A stretch of DNA of 64,000 nt from Methylobacterium sp. B4 (GCF_003201865.1 NZ_QJJJ01000023.1:1-64000); one strand, 5' to 3'; numbered from the stretch's first letter, positions 9,669 through 21,012 are shown. The notes: generated by a model from the sequence alone, not told the origin. Program-made: numbers and translations.

Positions 9669-9856
9669 TTTCCCGGTGGGTTCACGCAGCCATCGCGTCG
9701 CTATCCGACTAAGGTTGATTTTGCGCTGTGACGGATTGTTCCGCTTGCGGAAACATCATCCACTCACCGGGAAAGATCATTGAAAGATAAGTTGCATATG
9801 AGAAAATGATCTTTCCAAAGAGCCCGTCTTCCTTCGATCGTCAGCCTCGGCACGGG

Positions 9857-9875
9857 GGGGCGGCAAGGCCGCCCC
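9857..9875 (-). terminator. Hairpin just after bcsS
   Basis: An 8-bp perfect GC stem (9857-9864 with 9868-9875) and 3-base loop start four bases beyond the bcsS stop codon on the minus strand. There is no T-run after it, so it may be an attenuator or RNA-stabilising hairpin rather than a full intrinsic terminator. It separates bcsS from bcsA. Confidence 0.45.
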
Positions 9876-9878
9876 GCA

Positions 9879-10688
9879 TCAGAAGTTCGCCCGTGCCTCG
9901 ATGCTCGAATAGTAGCCGGTGCCCTGGATGCGGTCCTTCACGTAGCCGGCCGCGAGCGACATCTGCACGGGGCCGAAGGTCAGCCCGGTGAGGTGGGCGC
10001 CGACCCGGTACTGGCGGAAGAAGTCGTCGCCGAGGAACAGCGCCTCGGGACCGATATAGACGCCGTCGGCGACCATGTAGCCGACGCGGAAGCGGGAATA
10101 GTAGGCGTTGAACTTGGTCGAGTAGGAGCCGTAGGCCGAGACCATCGTGCGGTCGGTCGGGTTGGCGTAGAAGTTCCCGGCGACCTTCAGGCCGACGCCG
10201 GTGCCCACCACCGGGTTGCCCGGATCGGCGATCGAGAGCTGGTTGCTGCGCACGTTGAAGCCGATGTAGCCGGCCAGCGCCGCGTCCCGCCAGATCCACT
10301 CGTAGCCGGCCAGCGCCGAGCCCTCCTGCTGGTAGCCGGTGACGCGGGCGCCGACCGCCTGGCCGGGATAGGAGTAGGTGCCGGCCACGCCCTCGATGCG
10401 CACGCGGGCGCCGCTCACCGTCGGCGGGCTTCCCAGGGCCGTCGTGACCGTGACGGAGCCGAAGGCCGAGCTGTTGGAGGTGACGCTGGTCGAGCCGTCG
10501 ACGGCGACCGCCCAGCTGTCGTCCACCGCCTGCTGCGGCGCGCCGGTGTACCAGTCGGTGCCCGCGGAGACGGCGGGCAGGTCGGCGGCGGCGGCCGGAG
10601 CCGACAGGCCGAGAGCGGCTGCCAATCCGAGGACCAGGACGCAAGGTTTCCCGGAATACCGTCGATGTTGGCGTGAGACCACAGCCAT
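9879..10688 (-). CDS. bcsS: Cellulose biosynthesis protein BcsS
   Basis: A 269-residue protein with a signal peptide (hydrophobic core about 17-33, cleavage near AAA-DLP) followed by many alternating aromatic/hydrophobic strands (for example AGYIGFNVRSNQ, SRFRVGYMVADGVYIGP) and a terminal aromatic residue (ARANF), all expected of an outer-membrane beta-barrel. The pattern matches the alphaproteobacterial BcsS family found next to bcsA. The ATG at 10688 was chosen because GAGG lies about 9 bases upstream and it starts the signal peptide; the frame is open further up to 10745. A gap of about 210 bp holding the hairpin and likely promoter separates it from bcsA. It is a candidate outer-membrane partner for glucan export. 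Confidence 0.85.
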   Translation of the reverse strand: MAVVSRQHRRYSGKPCVLVLGLAAALGLSAPAAAADLPAVSAGTDWYTGAPQQAVDDSWAVAVDGSTSVTSNSSAFGSVTVTTALGSPPTVSGARVRIEGVAGTYSYPGQAVGARVTGYQQEGSALAGYEWIWRDAALAGYIGFNVRSNQLSIADPGNPVVGTGVGLKVAGNFYANPTDRTMVSAYGSYSTKFNAYYSRFRVGYMVADGVYIGPEALFLGDDFFRQYRVGAHLTGLTFGPVQMSLAAGYVKDRIQGTGYYSSIEARANF

Positions 10689-10857
10689 TCGAACCTCGGA
10701 TACGCACACGCTACGCACCGATTTATCCAAGCTGACGGTTAACAAGAGGCTCCCGAAACCGCGAAAAGGCGATTTCCGCCGGTGCTCAGAACTTCGGAAG
10801 CGGGGCCAGGACCGGCTGCGAATGCATCCGGTCTCCGCCGCGGGGGGAGGAACCCTC

Positions 10858-13290
10858 TTACGCCGCGCGTGCCTGCGGGGCTGCCGCGCTCAGCACGGCC
10901 GCGAGGTCGTCCGGGCGGAACGGCTTGTCCAGCTGCAGGAACTGCCGTGCGGTCGCCGGGAGCTGCCCGTGGGGGCTCGCCAGGATGATGCGGATCTCGG
11001 GGTAGCGCTCGACCACCGTCGCTGCGAGCTGAAGGCCCGTCATGACCGGCATCGACTGGTCGGCGACCATGGCGTCGAAGGCGGCGTCCTCGCGCAGGAG
11101 GTCGAGGGCGTGTTCGCCCGAGGCCGCCTGGACGACGCGGTGGCCGAGATCGGACAGGGCCTCGGCGAGGCTGGTCCGGACGAGGCCGTCGCTCTCGACG
11201 AGGAGGATGCTCAGGGGCGATTGCCAGACCACCGGCTCCGAGGCCGCCCGCGGCGCGGCCCGCAGCCAGATCTCGGCGACGAAGGCCTCCTCGCCCGTGC
11301 CGTCGGAGACGAGGCGCCAGCCCGCCCCGACCTCGGCCAGCAGCCGGGCCACGGTTTCGAGGGCGCGCCGGCCCGGGACGTCCGCCTGCGTGCCCGGCAC
11401 GCGCTGCCCGCTGGCGACGAGGAGGCGCACATAGGCCCCCGGGGCCAGGCCGAACCCGGTCTCCGCCTCGGCCACGTGCTCCGCGGCGCCGACCGCGAAG
11501 CCGTGCAGCCCGTGGTCGCGGAAGTGGAAGGCGATGTTGAGCAGCGTCACTTCGAGGATGCGCTCGGCGCACAGCACCCGCGGCAGCGCGCCGGGGATGC
11601 GGTTGATCACCGGTACGTCCCGCAGGACGTTGGCCTGCATGAAGGCGAGAGCGGATTCGACGGAAGCGGCGAGATCGCTCTCGGCCAGCGCGTCGCTCTC
11701 GCCGCGCACGAGGTTCAGCATCCGCCGGGTGAGCGCAGCGCCGCGCCGCGCCCCGGTGAGGGCCGCGTCCACGAGGCGCGCCTGCTCGGCGTCGAGGCCC
11801 TGGCGGCGGCGCACGAGGCCGAGATTGGTGAGGATGACGGTCAGCGCGTCGTTGAAGTCGTGGACGATGCCGTCGGTGACGCGGCGCAGGACCACGTTGC
11901 GCCGCCGCTCGTTCAGGCCGGCCGGCGTTTCGGAGAGACCGGGCTCGATCGCCCGGCTGAGGGCATGGATGCGGCTGCCGTCCCGGGCCCCGCGCAGGAA
12001 GCGGACCAGCACGCGCCGTTCCGTTCCCGGGACGGCCTCGCCGTCGGCGCGGGCACGCAGCACCACGTCGTGGGGACCGTCGGCGTCGCGCGCCGCCTTG
12101 AGGGCGAGGTCGAGCAGGGGACGATCGTCCGCCTCGAACCATTCGGCGAGATCGGACAGGTCGGTGGCGTGGTCGGAGGCGGTCGGCATGCCGGTGCTGT
12201 CGGAATCCGACCAGACCACCTGCCGCGTCTCCGGGTCGATCTCCCAGCAGGTCCAGCCGGACATGGCCTCGAAGGTCTGGAGCCGGCCCTTGATGCGGTC
12301 GAGGCCCGTGCCCGCCAGCGCCAGGGCCGCATCGGTGCTCTGGGAGCGACCGGCGATCGTCCGGGTCAGGGCCGCGATCTCGCGCACGGGCGAGGCGGCG
12401 GCCTCGTCCGGCTCGCCCGCGCCCTCGGCCAGACGCTCGAGCGGCTGCGCCGCCCGCCCGCCCAGGGCGTAGCCGATCAGGCCCGCGGCCAGCACAACGG
12501 CGAGCGCCAGCATCAGGAGACGCGCATCCGGGAACAGCGCCGGCGCGGCGACCGCGGGCGCGGACGCGGTGACCAGCCAGCCGGGGCTGCCCAGCTCGCG
12601 CCCACCCTGCACGGGAACGGAGGCCGAGGCCCGCCCGCCCGCCGGAGCGGAGGGCTGGCCCGCGAGCATCCGCCCGTCGGCACCGGTGACGGCGAAGGCC
12701 ACGGAGGCCGGCAGGGCGAGCGCCTGACGCACGCGCGGGCCGATCGCGAGGAGGAAGTCGGGGCCGGCCCGAAGCTGGATCCGGTCGGAGCGGCCCGGCG
12801 TGCCGAGGGCCACGGCGATGTCGAGGGGCGCCGTCTCGCCGCCGCCGGTCGCGACGACGATCTCGGCGTTGCGGGCCCGGGCGAACCAGGGCTCGCGCGC
12901 GACGCTGGTGCCGACGCGGCGGCGGTCGGCGGCCGCCCGCACGCTCCCGTCCGGGCCGATCAGGGCCGCATCGTGGTAGCGCGGATTGAGGGCGAGCCAG
13001 TCGCCGAGCAAGGCCGTGCGCTCGTCCTCGGAGAGCGCCGGATCGTCGGGGCGCAGCAGCAGCGCGGCGTTGCGCGCGTGCCCGACGCTGCCGTGAAGCT
13101 CGGCCTCCACGGCCTCGGCGAAGGCGCGCGCGGCCGCCAGCGCCGTCCCGCGCCCACCCTCCGCCGCGGGCCCCGTGCCGGTGCCGAGGGCGACCGTCCC
13201 GAGCCAAGCGAGCAGGAGCGCCCCCGCCGCGATCGCGGCGAGCTGGGTCGCGTTCAGCACCTTGAGCGAGATTCGCAAGGAATCCGGCAT
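10858..13290 (-). CDS. Hybrid sensor histidine kinase/response regulator with degenerate ATPase domain
   Basis: An 810-residue membrane sensor. Transmembrane helices at about 15-36 and 257-278 bracket a periplasmic sensory domain; a PAS-like segment (about 340-440) precedes a phospho-acceptor helix with His477 in the context IVHDFNDALTVI. The following ATP-binding region is poor: the N-box reads LLNIAFHFRDH and no DxGxG box is visible. The C-terminus is a receiver domain (693-800) with phospho-acceptor Asp744 (VADQSMP) and Lys789 (LDKPF). Start at 13290 has GGAG about 9 bases upstream; the frame opens 17 codons earlier. It sits divergently from an amidase and downstream of nothing obvious, so the signal sensed is unknown. 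Confidence 0.85.
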   Translation of the reverse strand: MPDSLRISLKVLNATQLAAIAAGALLLAWLGTVALGTGTGPAAEGGRGTALAAARAFAEAVEAELHGSVGHARNAALLLRPDDPALSEDERTALLGDWLALNPRYHDAALIGPDGSVRAAADRRRVGTSVAREPWFARARNAEIVVATGGGETAPLDIAVALGTPGRSDRIQLRAGPDFLLAIGPRVRQALALPASVAFAVTGADGRMLAGQPSAPAGGRASASVPVQGGRELGSPGWLVTASAPAVAAPALFPDARLLMLALAVVLAAGLIGYALGGRAAQPLERLAEGAGEPDEAAASPVREIAALTRTIAGRSQSTDAALALAGTGLDRIKGRLQTFEAMSGWTCWEIDPETRQVVWSDSDSTGMPTASDHATDLSDLAEWFEADDRPLLDLALKAARDADGPHDVVLRARADGEAVPGTERRVLVRFLRGARDGSRIHALSRAIEPGLSETPAGLNERRRNVVLRRVTDGIVHDFNDALTVILTNLGLVRRRQGLDAEQARLVDAALTGARRGAALTRRMLNLVRGESDALAESDLAASVESALAFMQANVLRDVPVINRIPGALPRVLCAERILEVTLLNIAFHFRDHGLHGFAVGAAEHVAEAETGFGLAPGAYVRLLVASGQRVPGTQADVPGRRALETVARLLAEVGAGWRLVSDGTGEEAFVAEIWLRAAPRAASEPVVWQSPLSILLVESDGLVRTSLAEALSDLGHRVVQAASGEHALDLLREDAAFDAMVADQSMPVMTGLQLAATVVERYPEIRIILASPHGQLPATARQFLQLDKPFRPDDLAAVLSAAAPQARAA

Positions 13291-13621
13291 GCGGGTCTCC
13301 GCCAACACGGCTGGCCGACCGCAGGGTGCCGGGATTGGCAATCCTGCCCCTCAAACGAGGGGATCAAGCGCTTAAGGGCCGGTTAACGACGACGGCATTT
13401 CGCGCGGGCCGACCTCAGGCCGGCCGACCCTGCGTCCCCGCTGCCCTCCCCGCGCCGGTCGGAAGCCGGCACAAGCGGTGCGGGATTTGTGGCTTTCGTG
13501 GCATGTGCCTTGCGTGATCGTGCGGGCCGGCCGCGAAGGCCGGCGGCGGCCCCGTGTCGGGCGATCCTCTTCGAGAGGATGGCCCCGCGCCGTCGAAAGA
13601 TGTGCGAAGTGTGAGAGCCCG
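13291..13621. promoter_or_regulatory. Divergent intergenic region between the sensor kinase and the amidase
   Basis: About 330 bases between two divergent genes must hold both promoters. A GC-rich inverted repeat (GCCGGCC...GGCCGGC near 13526-13545) is visible; no clear -35/-10 pair can be assigned by eye. Plus-strand open frames entering the amidase from upstream lack a plausible start and are not called. Confidence 0.4.
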
Positions 13622-15196
13622 ATGAGTCAGACAGCCCTTTCCGTGCCCGTCGCCGCCGAGGATGCGCTGGCGGCGCAGCTGATCGAGATGACGGTCGCGG
13701 ACGTTCAGCAGGCCCTCGCCGAGGGAAGCGTCATGGCGGAGGCGCTGACGCAGGCCTTCCTGGCGCGGATCGCCGCCTACAATCCGCGCTACAACGCCCT
13801 CATCGTGATGAATCCGCGGGCGGTCGAGGAGGCCCGCGCCATCGATGCCCGACGCGCGGCGGGCGAGGCCCTGGGGCCGCTCGCGGGCGTGCCCGTCGTC
13901 ATCAAGGACACGATGGACATGGCCGGCCTGCCGAGCACCGGCGGCTGGCATTTCCTCTGCGCGGCCGCCGGCGGCATCGACCTCATCCCCGCCACCGACG
14001 CGCCCGTGACCGCGCGGATGCGCGAGGCGGGCTGCGTCATCCTCGGCAAGACCAACGTCCCGGTGCTGAGCCATACCGGCAGCCACGCCAACGACAGCTG
14101 GGCCGGCCCCACGCTCAATCCGGCGGCACCCGACCGCATCCCCGGCGGGTCCAGCGCCGGCACCGCCACGGCGGTGGCCGCGAGCCTCGCCGTCCTCGGG
14201 TTGGCCGAGGAGACCGGCGGCTCGATCCAGAACCCGGCCTCGGCGCAGGGGTTGGTGGGCATCAAGCCGAGCTTCGGCCTCGTGCCGAATGCGGGCGTGA
14301 TGCCGCTGGCCGGCAGCACCCGCGACGTGGTCGGGCCGATCGCCCGCTGCGTGCGCGACGCCGCCCTCACCCTCGATGCGCTCGCCGGCTATTCCTCGGC
14401 CGACCCCAAGACCGTGGCCGGCATCGGCAAGCGTCCGGCGGGCGGCTACGCGGCGGGCCTCGACGCGGGCGCGCTGGCGGGCAAGCGCCTCGGCCTGTAC
14501 GGGCCGGGCTGGCGCGACCTGCCGCTCTCGGAGGAGGCGGCTGCCCACTACGCCCGCGCGCAGGAGGAACTCACCGCCGCCGGGGCGGCGCTGGTGGCCG
14601 ACCCCTTCGCCGGCACCGATTTTTCCACCATCGCCGCGCCGACGCCGGGCCTCGTCTATTTCGACGCCCGCGGCTTCGAATCCGCGCCCTACGACCTCCA
14701 GCTCTACCTGGAGCGGATGGGGCCGGACGCGGCGATCCGGAGCTTTGCCGCCTTCGCCGAAGCCACCAAGGCGGAGGACGCCTTCGCGCCGGGCGGCGTG
14801 CTGCATCCGATCACGAACCTGCGCGGGCTCGCCCCCTGCCTCGCCGACCCGGCGAGCCCGCCCGACCTCTCCGACTTCCTGGCCGCCCGCGAGGCCTATC
14901 TCGCGCTGTTCGACCGGGTGATGGCGGAGAACGGGCTCGATGCCCTGGTCTTCCCGCAGATGCGGGCCGAGCTGCCGCCCCTGCACGGACCGGGCACCCT
15001 CCTGGAGACCACGGTCTGCGAGATCAACATCGCCGGCCTGCCCGGGGTGACGCTGCCGGCGGGCGCCTACGCCTCGGGCTCGCCGTTCAACCTGATCTTC
15101 GTCGGGCGGATGTGGAGCGAGGGCGACCTGCTCGCCTGCGCTTACGCCTACGAGCAGGCCACGCATCACCGCCGCGCGCCCGCCCTCACGGTCTGA
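13622..15196 (+). CDS. Amidase-signature family hydrolase
   Basis: A 524-residue cytoplasmic amidase-signature enzyme that hydrolyses a carboxamide bond. The Ser-cisSer-Lys triad can be read directly: Lys95 in VVIKDTMD, Ser177 in PGGSSAG, and nucleophile Ser201 in ETGGSIQNPA. The last motif has Glu/Gln where many relatives have DTGGSIR. Length fits the family. No GatB or GatC neighbour is present, so it is unlikely to be the tRNA-dependent amidotransferase subunit; the substrate cannot be told from the sequence. The ATG at 13622 starts the conserved region; the longer open frame upstream shows no support. A strong hairpin follows the stop. Confidence 0.9.
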   Translation: MSQTALSVPVAAEDALAAQLIEMTVADVQQALAEGSVMAEALTQAFLARIAAYNPRYNALIVMNPRAVEEARAIDARRAAGEALGPLAGVPVVIKDTMDMAGLPSTGGWHFLCAAAGGIDLIPATDAPVTARMREAGCVILGKTNVPVLSHTGSHANDSWAGPTLNPAAPDRIPGGSSAGTATAVAASLAVLGLAEETGGSIQNPASAQGLVGIKPSFGLVPNAGVMPLAGSTRDVVGPIARCVRDAALTLDALAGYSSADPKTVAGIGKRPAGGYAAGLDAGALAGKRLGLYGPGWRDLPLSEEAAAHYARAQEELTAAGAALVADPFAGTDFSTIAAPTPGLVYFDARGFESAPYDLQLYLERMGPDAAIRSFAAFAEATKAEDAFAPGGVLHPITNLRGLAPCLADPASPPDLSDFLAAREAYLALFDRVMAENGLDALVFPQMRAELPPLHGPGTLLETTVCEINIAGLPGVTLPAGAYASGSPFNLIFVGRMWSEGDLLACAYAYEQATHHRRAPALTV

Positions 15197-15220
15197 GCGC
15201 TTCGTCCCGGCGATGAAGGC

Positions 15221-15253
15221 GACGCGCCTTGCCTCCCCGGGGCAAGGCGCGTC
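15221..15253 (+). terminator. Strong hairpin after the amidase gene
   Basis: A perfect 13-bp stem (15221-15233 with 15241-15253) and 7-base loop begins 25 bases after the amidase stop. No T-run follows, but the position between two same-strand genes with an intervening gap fits transcription termination. Confidence 0.6.
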
Positions 15254-15359
15254 GTCTCCCGTACCCCTGACCGTACGACCCCCTGGCACCGGCCGAAATT
15301 GTGCGCGACCATTCTGCGGTTGCGGCGCTATCCTGGCCCCGAACGGGGACAGGGCCGGA

Positions 15360-16112
15360 ATGCTGACCGATCATCGCCACGAGGAAATCCTCTCGCAGCT
15401 CGCCCAGACCGGGCGCGTGGGCGTCACCAGCATCGCCGCCATCCTGGCGGTCTCCGACGAGACGATCCGGCGGGACCTGAAGATGCTGGAGGAGCGCGGG
15501 CTGCTGCGGCGCATCCACGGCGGCGCCGTGCTGCCGCGCCTCGATCAGGAGCGTCCCCCGGTCGAGCGCAGCGGGCTCAACAGCCGCGAGAAGGGGCGCA
15601 TCGCTGCCCTCGCCGAAGGGTGCGTCGAGGACGGGATGTCGCTCTTCATCGACACCGGCACCACCACGCTCGCCTTCGCCCGGCGCCTGACCACCCGCAA
15701 GCTCACGGTGACGACGAACTCCGTCGATCTCGCCCTGCTGCTCGCCGACAGTCCGGTCCGGGTCAACCTGACGCCGGGCACGCTGCGGCCGAAGGACAAC
15801 GCGCTCGTCGGCTACGACACCGTGGACTACGTCCGGCGGCACGTCTTCGACCTCGCGGTCATGGGCATCGCCGCCTGCGACCTCGCGCAGGGCTGGATGG
15901 ATTACGACGAGCACGAATCGTTCCTGCGCCGCGCGCTGCGGGGCCAGAGCCGGCGGGCGGTGCTGCTGGTCGATTCCCACAAGTTCGGGCGTCAGGCCAG
16001 CCTTCAGACCTTCGACCTCGCCGCGCCGCTCACCGTGGTGACCGACCGGCCCCCGCCCGAGCCCTTCGCGGACCGCTTCGCCCGGCACGACATCGACCTG
16101 CGCTGTACCTGA
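15360..16112 (+). CDS. DeoR-family transcriptional regulator
   Basis: A 250-residue repressor-type regulator. The N-terminal winged helix-turn-helix (residues about 5-60: RHEEILSQLAQTGRV, SDETIRRDLKMLEERG, IHGGAV) is the canonical DeoR DNA-binding domain. The C-terminal sensor domain (about 75-240) has the phosphosugar-isomerase-like fold with FIDTGTTTLAFA and TNSVDLA motifs, which normally binds a phosphorylated sugar. The ATG at 15360 has AGGG upstream and begins at the usual place; the frame stays open further upstream without support. No sugar-catabolic gene is adjacent; the amidase upstream is separated by a hairpin, so the regulon is unclear. Confidence 0.9.
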   Translation: MLTDHRHEEILSQLAQTGRVGVTSIAAILAVSDETIRRDLKMLEERGLLRRIHGGAVLPRLDQERPPVERSGLNSREKGRIAALAEGCVEDGMSLFIDTGTTTLAFARRLTTRKLTVTTNSVDLALLLADSPVRVNLTPGTLRPKDNALVGYDTVDYVRRHVFDLAVMGIAACDLAQGWMDYDEHESFLRRALRGQSRRAVLLVDSHKFGRQASLQTFDLAAPLTVVTDRPPPEPFADRFARHDIDLRCT

Positions 16113-16114
16113 CC

Positions 16115-16137
16115 GGCCGCGCCGGCCCCTTGTTTTG
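16115..16137 (+). terminator. Possible terminator after the DeoR-type gene
   Basis: A short GC stem (16115-16119 with 16123-16127) is followed by CCTTGTTTTG and, slightly further, a T-run near 16145-16150. It lies between convergent genes (DeoR regulator and P450) and may serve either strand. Confidence 0.4.
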
Positions 16138-16183
16138 CAACGTCTTTTTTCGAGCGCCGGTGGCCACTGTTCGGGACGAGGCT

Positions 16184-17545
16184 CTATCGCCGCGTCAGCC
16201 GGAAGGCGGGGGCGTGGTCGGGCTGCGTCGTCACCACGGCGGCCGGAAGCACCGGGCGCGCATCCGCCCGCGCGAGCCGGAAATGTCCGACGATCCGGCT
16301 CAGTGCCAGCGTCGCCTCGGTGAGCGCGAAGGCCGCGCCGATGCAGACCCGCGGCCCCGCCCCGAAGGGCAGGTAGGCGAAGCGCGGCACGGGCGGCGCC
16401 CCGGGCAGGAACCGGCCGGGATCGAAGGCATCGGGGTCTTGCCAGAGCCGGCGGTGCCGGTGGAGCAGCCAGGGCGAGATCGTCACGCTGTCGCCCGCGG
16501 CGACCGCCTCCCCGGCGAGGCTGTCCGGGCCGAGCGCGCGGCGGGCCAGCACGAAGGCCGGGGGGTAGAGCCGCATCGTCTCCTCGATCGCCGCGCGGGT
16601 GAAGGGCTTGTCCGCGCGCTCCGCCTCGGCAGCCACCGCCTCTTGCGTCTCGGGCGAGAGGGCGAGCAGGGTGCAGGCCCAGAGAAGGGTCACCGCCGTG
16701 GTCTCGTGCCCGGCCAGGATCATCGTGGCGACTTGATCGCGCAGTTCCTCGTGCGAGAAGCCGCGTCCCGTCTCGGGATCGCGGGCGGCGCGCAACAGGT
16801 CGAGGAGGTCGCGCGCCTCGCCCCCGGATCGTTCCTCCTGACCTTGGTCCCGGTCGGCGATCACGGTGTCGAGGAAGGCCACCCAGTCGCGCCGGAAGCG
16901 GGCGCGGGCGCGGTCGAGCGGCGTGGCGAAGCGCAGGGGCACCACCACGTCGCTGAGATGCGGGCGCCCGAGCCGACCGGCATAGGTTTCGAGGAAGCCG
17001 CGCAGCCGCGCCCCGTGGCGCGCCGTGCCGACCGAGAACATGGTCCGCCCGGCGATCTCCAGGGCGAGCCGCTGGAGCGCGGTGAAGAGATCGACCGGCC
17101 CGGCGGCGGCCTCGCGTTCGAGGGCGACGACCGCTTCGTCGCTGGCCGAGAGGATGTGGGGCACCAGCATCTCCACCGCCCGGGGGGTGAAGGCGGGGGC
17201 CAGCGTGCGCCGCTGGTGGCGCCACGCTGCCCCCTCGCTGATGAGCAGGCCGTCGCCGAGCATGGGCCGCAGCACGCGGATGGTAATCGGGGTGCGGGCG
17301 TAGTTGCTGGCGTTGTCCACGAGCACGCGCCGCACGGCGTCCGGGTCGCTGACGGTGAAGCGCGTGCGCCCGAGCAGGCGGCGGCGGCGCAGGGGCGTCT
17401 CGTAGGCCGCGGCCGGCCAGCAGCCGATGCCGTTGGTGCGCATGGCCGCGATGAAGCGCAGCGTCGGCAATTCCCGCTCCGGCGGGACCGGCACCGGCGG
17501 CACCAGACGCGGCGCCGCGTGGCTGGGCGGAGCCTGCATGTCCAT
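16184..17545 (-). CDS. Cytochrome P450
   Basis: A 453-residue soluble haem mono-oxygenase. The diagnostic features are present: I-helix oxygen-binding motif AGHETT at 278-283, ExxR at Glu322-Arg325 (EETMRLYPP), PERF-like region DPGRFLPG near 375-382, and the haem-ligand loop FGAGPRVCIG at 394-403 with Cys401. No N-terminal membrane anchor is visible, so it is a typical bacterial class I-type P450 needing separate redox partners, none of which is adjacent. The composition matches the flanking chromosome. Substrate unknown; the AGHETT/PxxFxFxPF pattern resembles CYP102/fatty-acid-type enzymes only in a general way. Confidence 0.93.
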   Translation of the reverse strand: MDMQAPPSHAAPRLVPPVPVPPERELPTLRFIAAMRTNGIGCWPAAAYETPLRRRRLLGRTRFTVSDPDAVRRVLVDNASNYARTPITIRVLRPMLGDGLLISEGAAWRHQRRTLAPAFTPRAVEMLVPHILSASDEAVVALEREAAAGPVDLFTALQRLALEIAGRTMFSVGTARHGARLRGFLETYAGRLGRPHLSDVVVPLRFATPLDRARARFRRDWVAFLDTVIADRDQGQEERSGGEARDLLDLLRAARDPETGRGFSHEELRDQVATMILAGHETTAVTLLWACTLLALSPETQEAVAAEAERADKPFTRAAIEETMRLYPPAFVLARRALGPDSLAGEAVAAGDSVTISPWLLHRHRRLWQDPDAFDPGRFLPGAPPVPRFAYLPFGAGPRVCIGAAFALTEATLALSRIVGHFRLARADARPVLPAAVVTTQPDHAPAFRLTRR

Positions 17546-17691
17546 TCCGTCAGTTCCTCTCGCGCCCGTGAACGGGCGGTCGTGACGCGTTCTAGGCGCT
17601 GACGCCCGCCGGCGCGAGCGCGGTGGAGGAAGAACCCGGCGGATGACGCCGCAGAGGTTTTCTCGGCCGGATCAGCGGCGCAGGGTGCCGG

Positions 17692-17781
17692 TCAGGCCGT
17701 GCTGCGGCGGCTCGCCCGGATGGACGACGTGATCGCCGGTGCGTAGGCCGTGCCCTCGTAGATCATGCGAAAATGGCTCAT
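17692..17781 (-). CDS. Possible small basic peptide (29 residues)
   Basis: A 29-codon frame beginning MSHFRMIYEGTAYAP with AGGA about 11 bases upstream. Ser/Arg-rich C-terminus, no known domain. The start and early codons look protein-like, but the length is too short for certainty. It lies in the roughly 400-base gap between the P450 and the next plus-strand gene; nothing else is seen in that gap. Confidence 0.3.
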   Translation of the reverse strand: MSHFRMIYEGTAYAPAITSSIRASRRSTA

Positions 17782-17950
17782 GGACGGTCCTGCACCCTTC
17801 GTCCGGCGGCGAAATCGCGTCTGCGCGGTCCACGACGCCTGGGCCGGGACGCTGCCGGTGGCGGGAAACGGGCTGCAAAGCGCGGGCCCAGAAGCGCTTG
17901 GCCGAAAGCGCGTGGCCAAAAGCGCGTGGCTATGATGGAGGAGAGCGACA

Positions 17951-18301
17951 ATGATCATCTGGTCCGGTTGGGGCGTGCTGTCCGTGCTGATCGCGGGCGT
18001 GGCTCTTGTGCTCAGCGTGCTCCTCGATCCCGCGCTCGCGCGCATCGGCGTGCCGACGCCGACGGGCGTCGTCGCCGTCTGGCTCGCCGCGGCGTCCCTG
18101 AACTGGGTCGTCGGCACGCGGCTGAACGCCCGCCCCGACCGCGAACTCGTCGATCCGCGCACCGGACAGACCGTGGTGCTGCGCTCACGCCACACCCTGT
18201 TCTGGATTCCGATGCAGTACCTGTCGGTGCTGCTGCTGCTGCTCGGGGCGCTCGCGGCGGTCGGCGCCTTCTTCGCCAAGGTGCCGGGCCGGCCGCTCTG
18301 A
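17951..18301 (+). CDS. Small membrane protein of unknown function
   Basis: A 116-residue protein with three predicted membrane segments: about 3-24 (WGVLSVLIAGVALVLSVLL), 38-55 (TGVVAVWLAAASLNWVVG) and 85-108 (FWIPMQYLSVLLLLLGALAA). A polar loop containing DRELVDPRTGQTVVLR lies between the second and third. The ATG follows GGAGGAGAG at about 7 bases. Monocistronic by appearance. I do not recognise the family; length and topology suggest an inner-membrane protein. Confidence 0.7.
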   Translation: MIIWSGWGVLSVLIAGVALVLSVLLDPALARIGVPTPTGVVAVWLAAASLNWVVGTRLNARPDRELVDPRTGQTVVLRSRHTLFWIPMQYLSVLLLLLGALAAVGAFFAKVPGRPL

Positions 18302-18419
18302 GGGCTGTCGCGACGGCAAGGCCCGAGCCGGTCGGAACCGTCGGAAGTGCGCGGTGATGACGGAGTTCGGCGTCCTCTCCGCGCAACGCCCCGCCCGGGC
18401 GGAGCGCAGGATTCCGGCT

Positions 18420-18746
18420 TCAATGCCGCTTGGTGCCATCCCCTTGGACATCGGGCAGGCTGAGGCCGAGCTTCTTTCCGATCGCCTGAAGCGCATGCTC
18501 GACATGGGCATGCGCCATTTGCCGGATGACAGATTTCACAAGTTCAGAGGAATCGCCCTTCACTTGCTCGGCAGACCAGATGGCCGTTGCACCGATCAGG
18601 AAGAAGGCCTTCTGGCGCTGGTCGGAGGGTAGGTTGGTCAGCACCTGTCCGATGGCGTCAGCCATGACCTGCGTCATGTGGCGCGTGCTGATCTCGGCCA
18701 TCTCGAAGCTTCGGCGATTGCTTCGCCATCCTGCCGGCCACGTCAT
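18420..18746 (-). CDS. Small hypothetical protein (108 residues)
   Basis: A 108-residue cytoplasmic protein, mostly alpha-helical: the conserved-looking part starts at MAEISTRHMTQVMADAIG and includes QRQKAFFLIGATAIWS. The start at 18746 was chosen for the GAGGTG sequence about 6 bases upstream; an internal ATG at 18701 would give 93 residues. The frame is open much further upstream without protein character. No known domain is recognised. The roughly 220 bases between it and the cysteine desulfurase gene downstream hold nothing obvious. Confidence 0.55.
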   Translation of the reverse strand: MTWPAGWRSNRRSFEMAEISTRHMTQVMADAIGQVLTNLPSDQRQKAFFLIGATAIWSAEQVKGDSSELVKSVIRQMAHAHVEHALQAIGKKLGLSLPDVQGDGTKRH

Positions 18747-18969
18747 GGTGCACCTCGAATCAGCCGCCGCGCGCGTCGCGATATTGCATAGCGGACTCAA
18801 GGCGGGAACGAATACCGATCGCCGCAACATAGGTCTGCACACGAGGGGCGTCTTCGCAGCAGGCTCCTCGGGCCCGAGCGGACCAGGCGTTGTCCGGCAT
18901 TCCGGTCGGCGATGATCCTGCCTCATCGCCGACCCGTCCACGCCATCATGCGTGCGCGGTGTCGCAGCC

Positions 18970-20998
<2,029 letters not shown>

Positions 20999-21012
<14 letters not shown>

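Noticed and set aside
6966-9731. 921-residue plus-strand open frame over bcsA
   Set aside because: Antisense shadow of bcsA in GC-rich DNA; no protein-like motifs.
10378-13386. 1,002-residue plus-strand open frame
   Set aside because: Antisense of bcsS and of the sensor kinase; composition of a shadow frame.
17692-18423. 243-residue minus-strand frame
   Set aside because: Mostly antisense of the small membrane protein gene; only its last 29 codons look gene-like and are listed separately.
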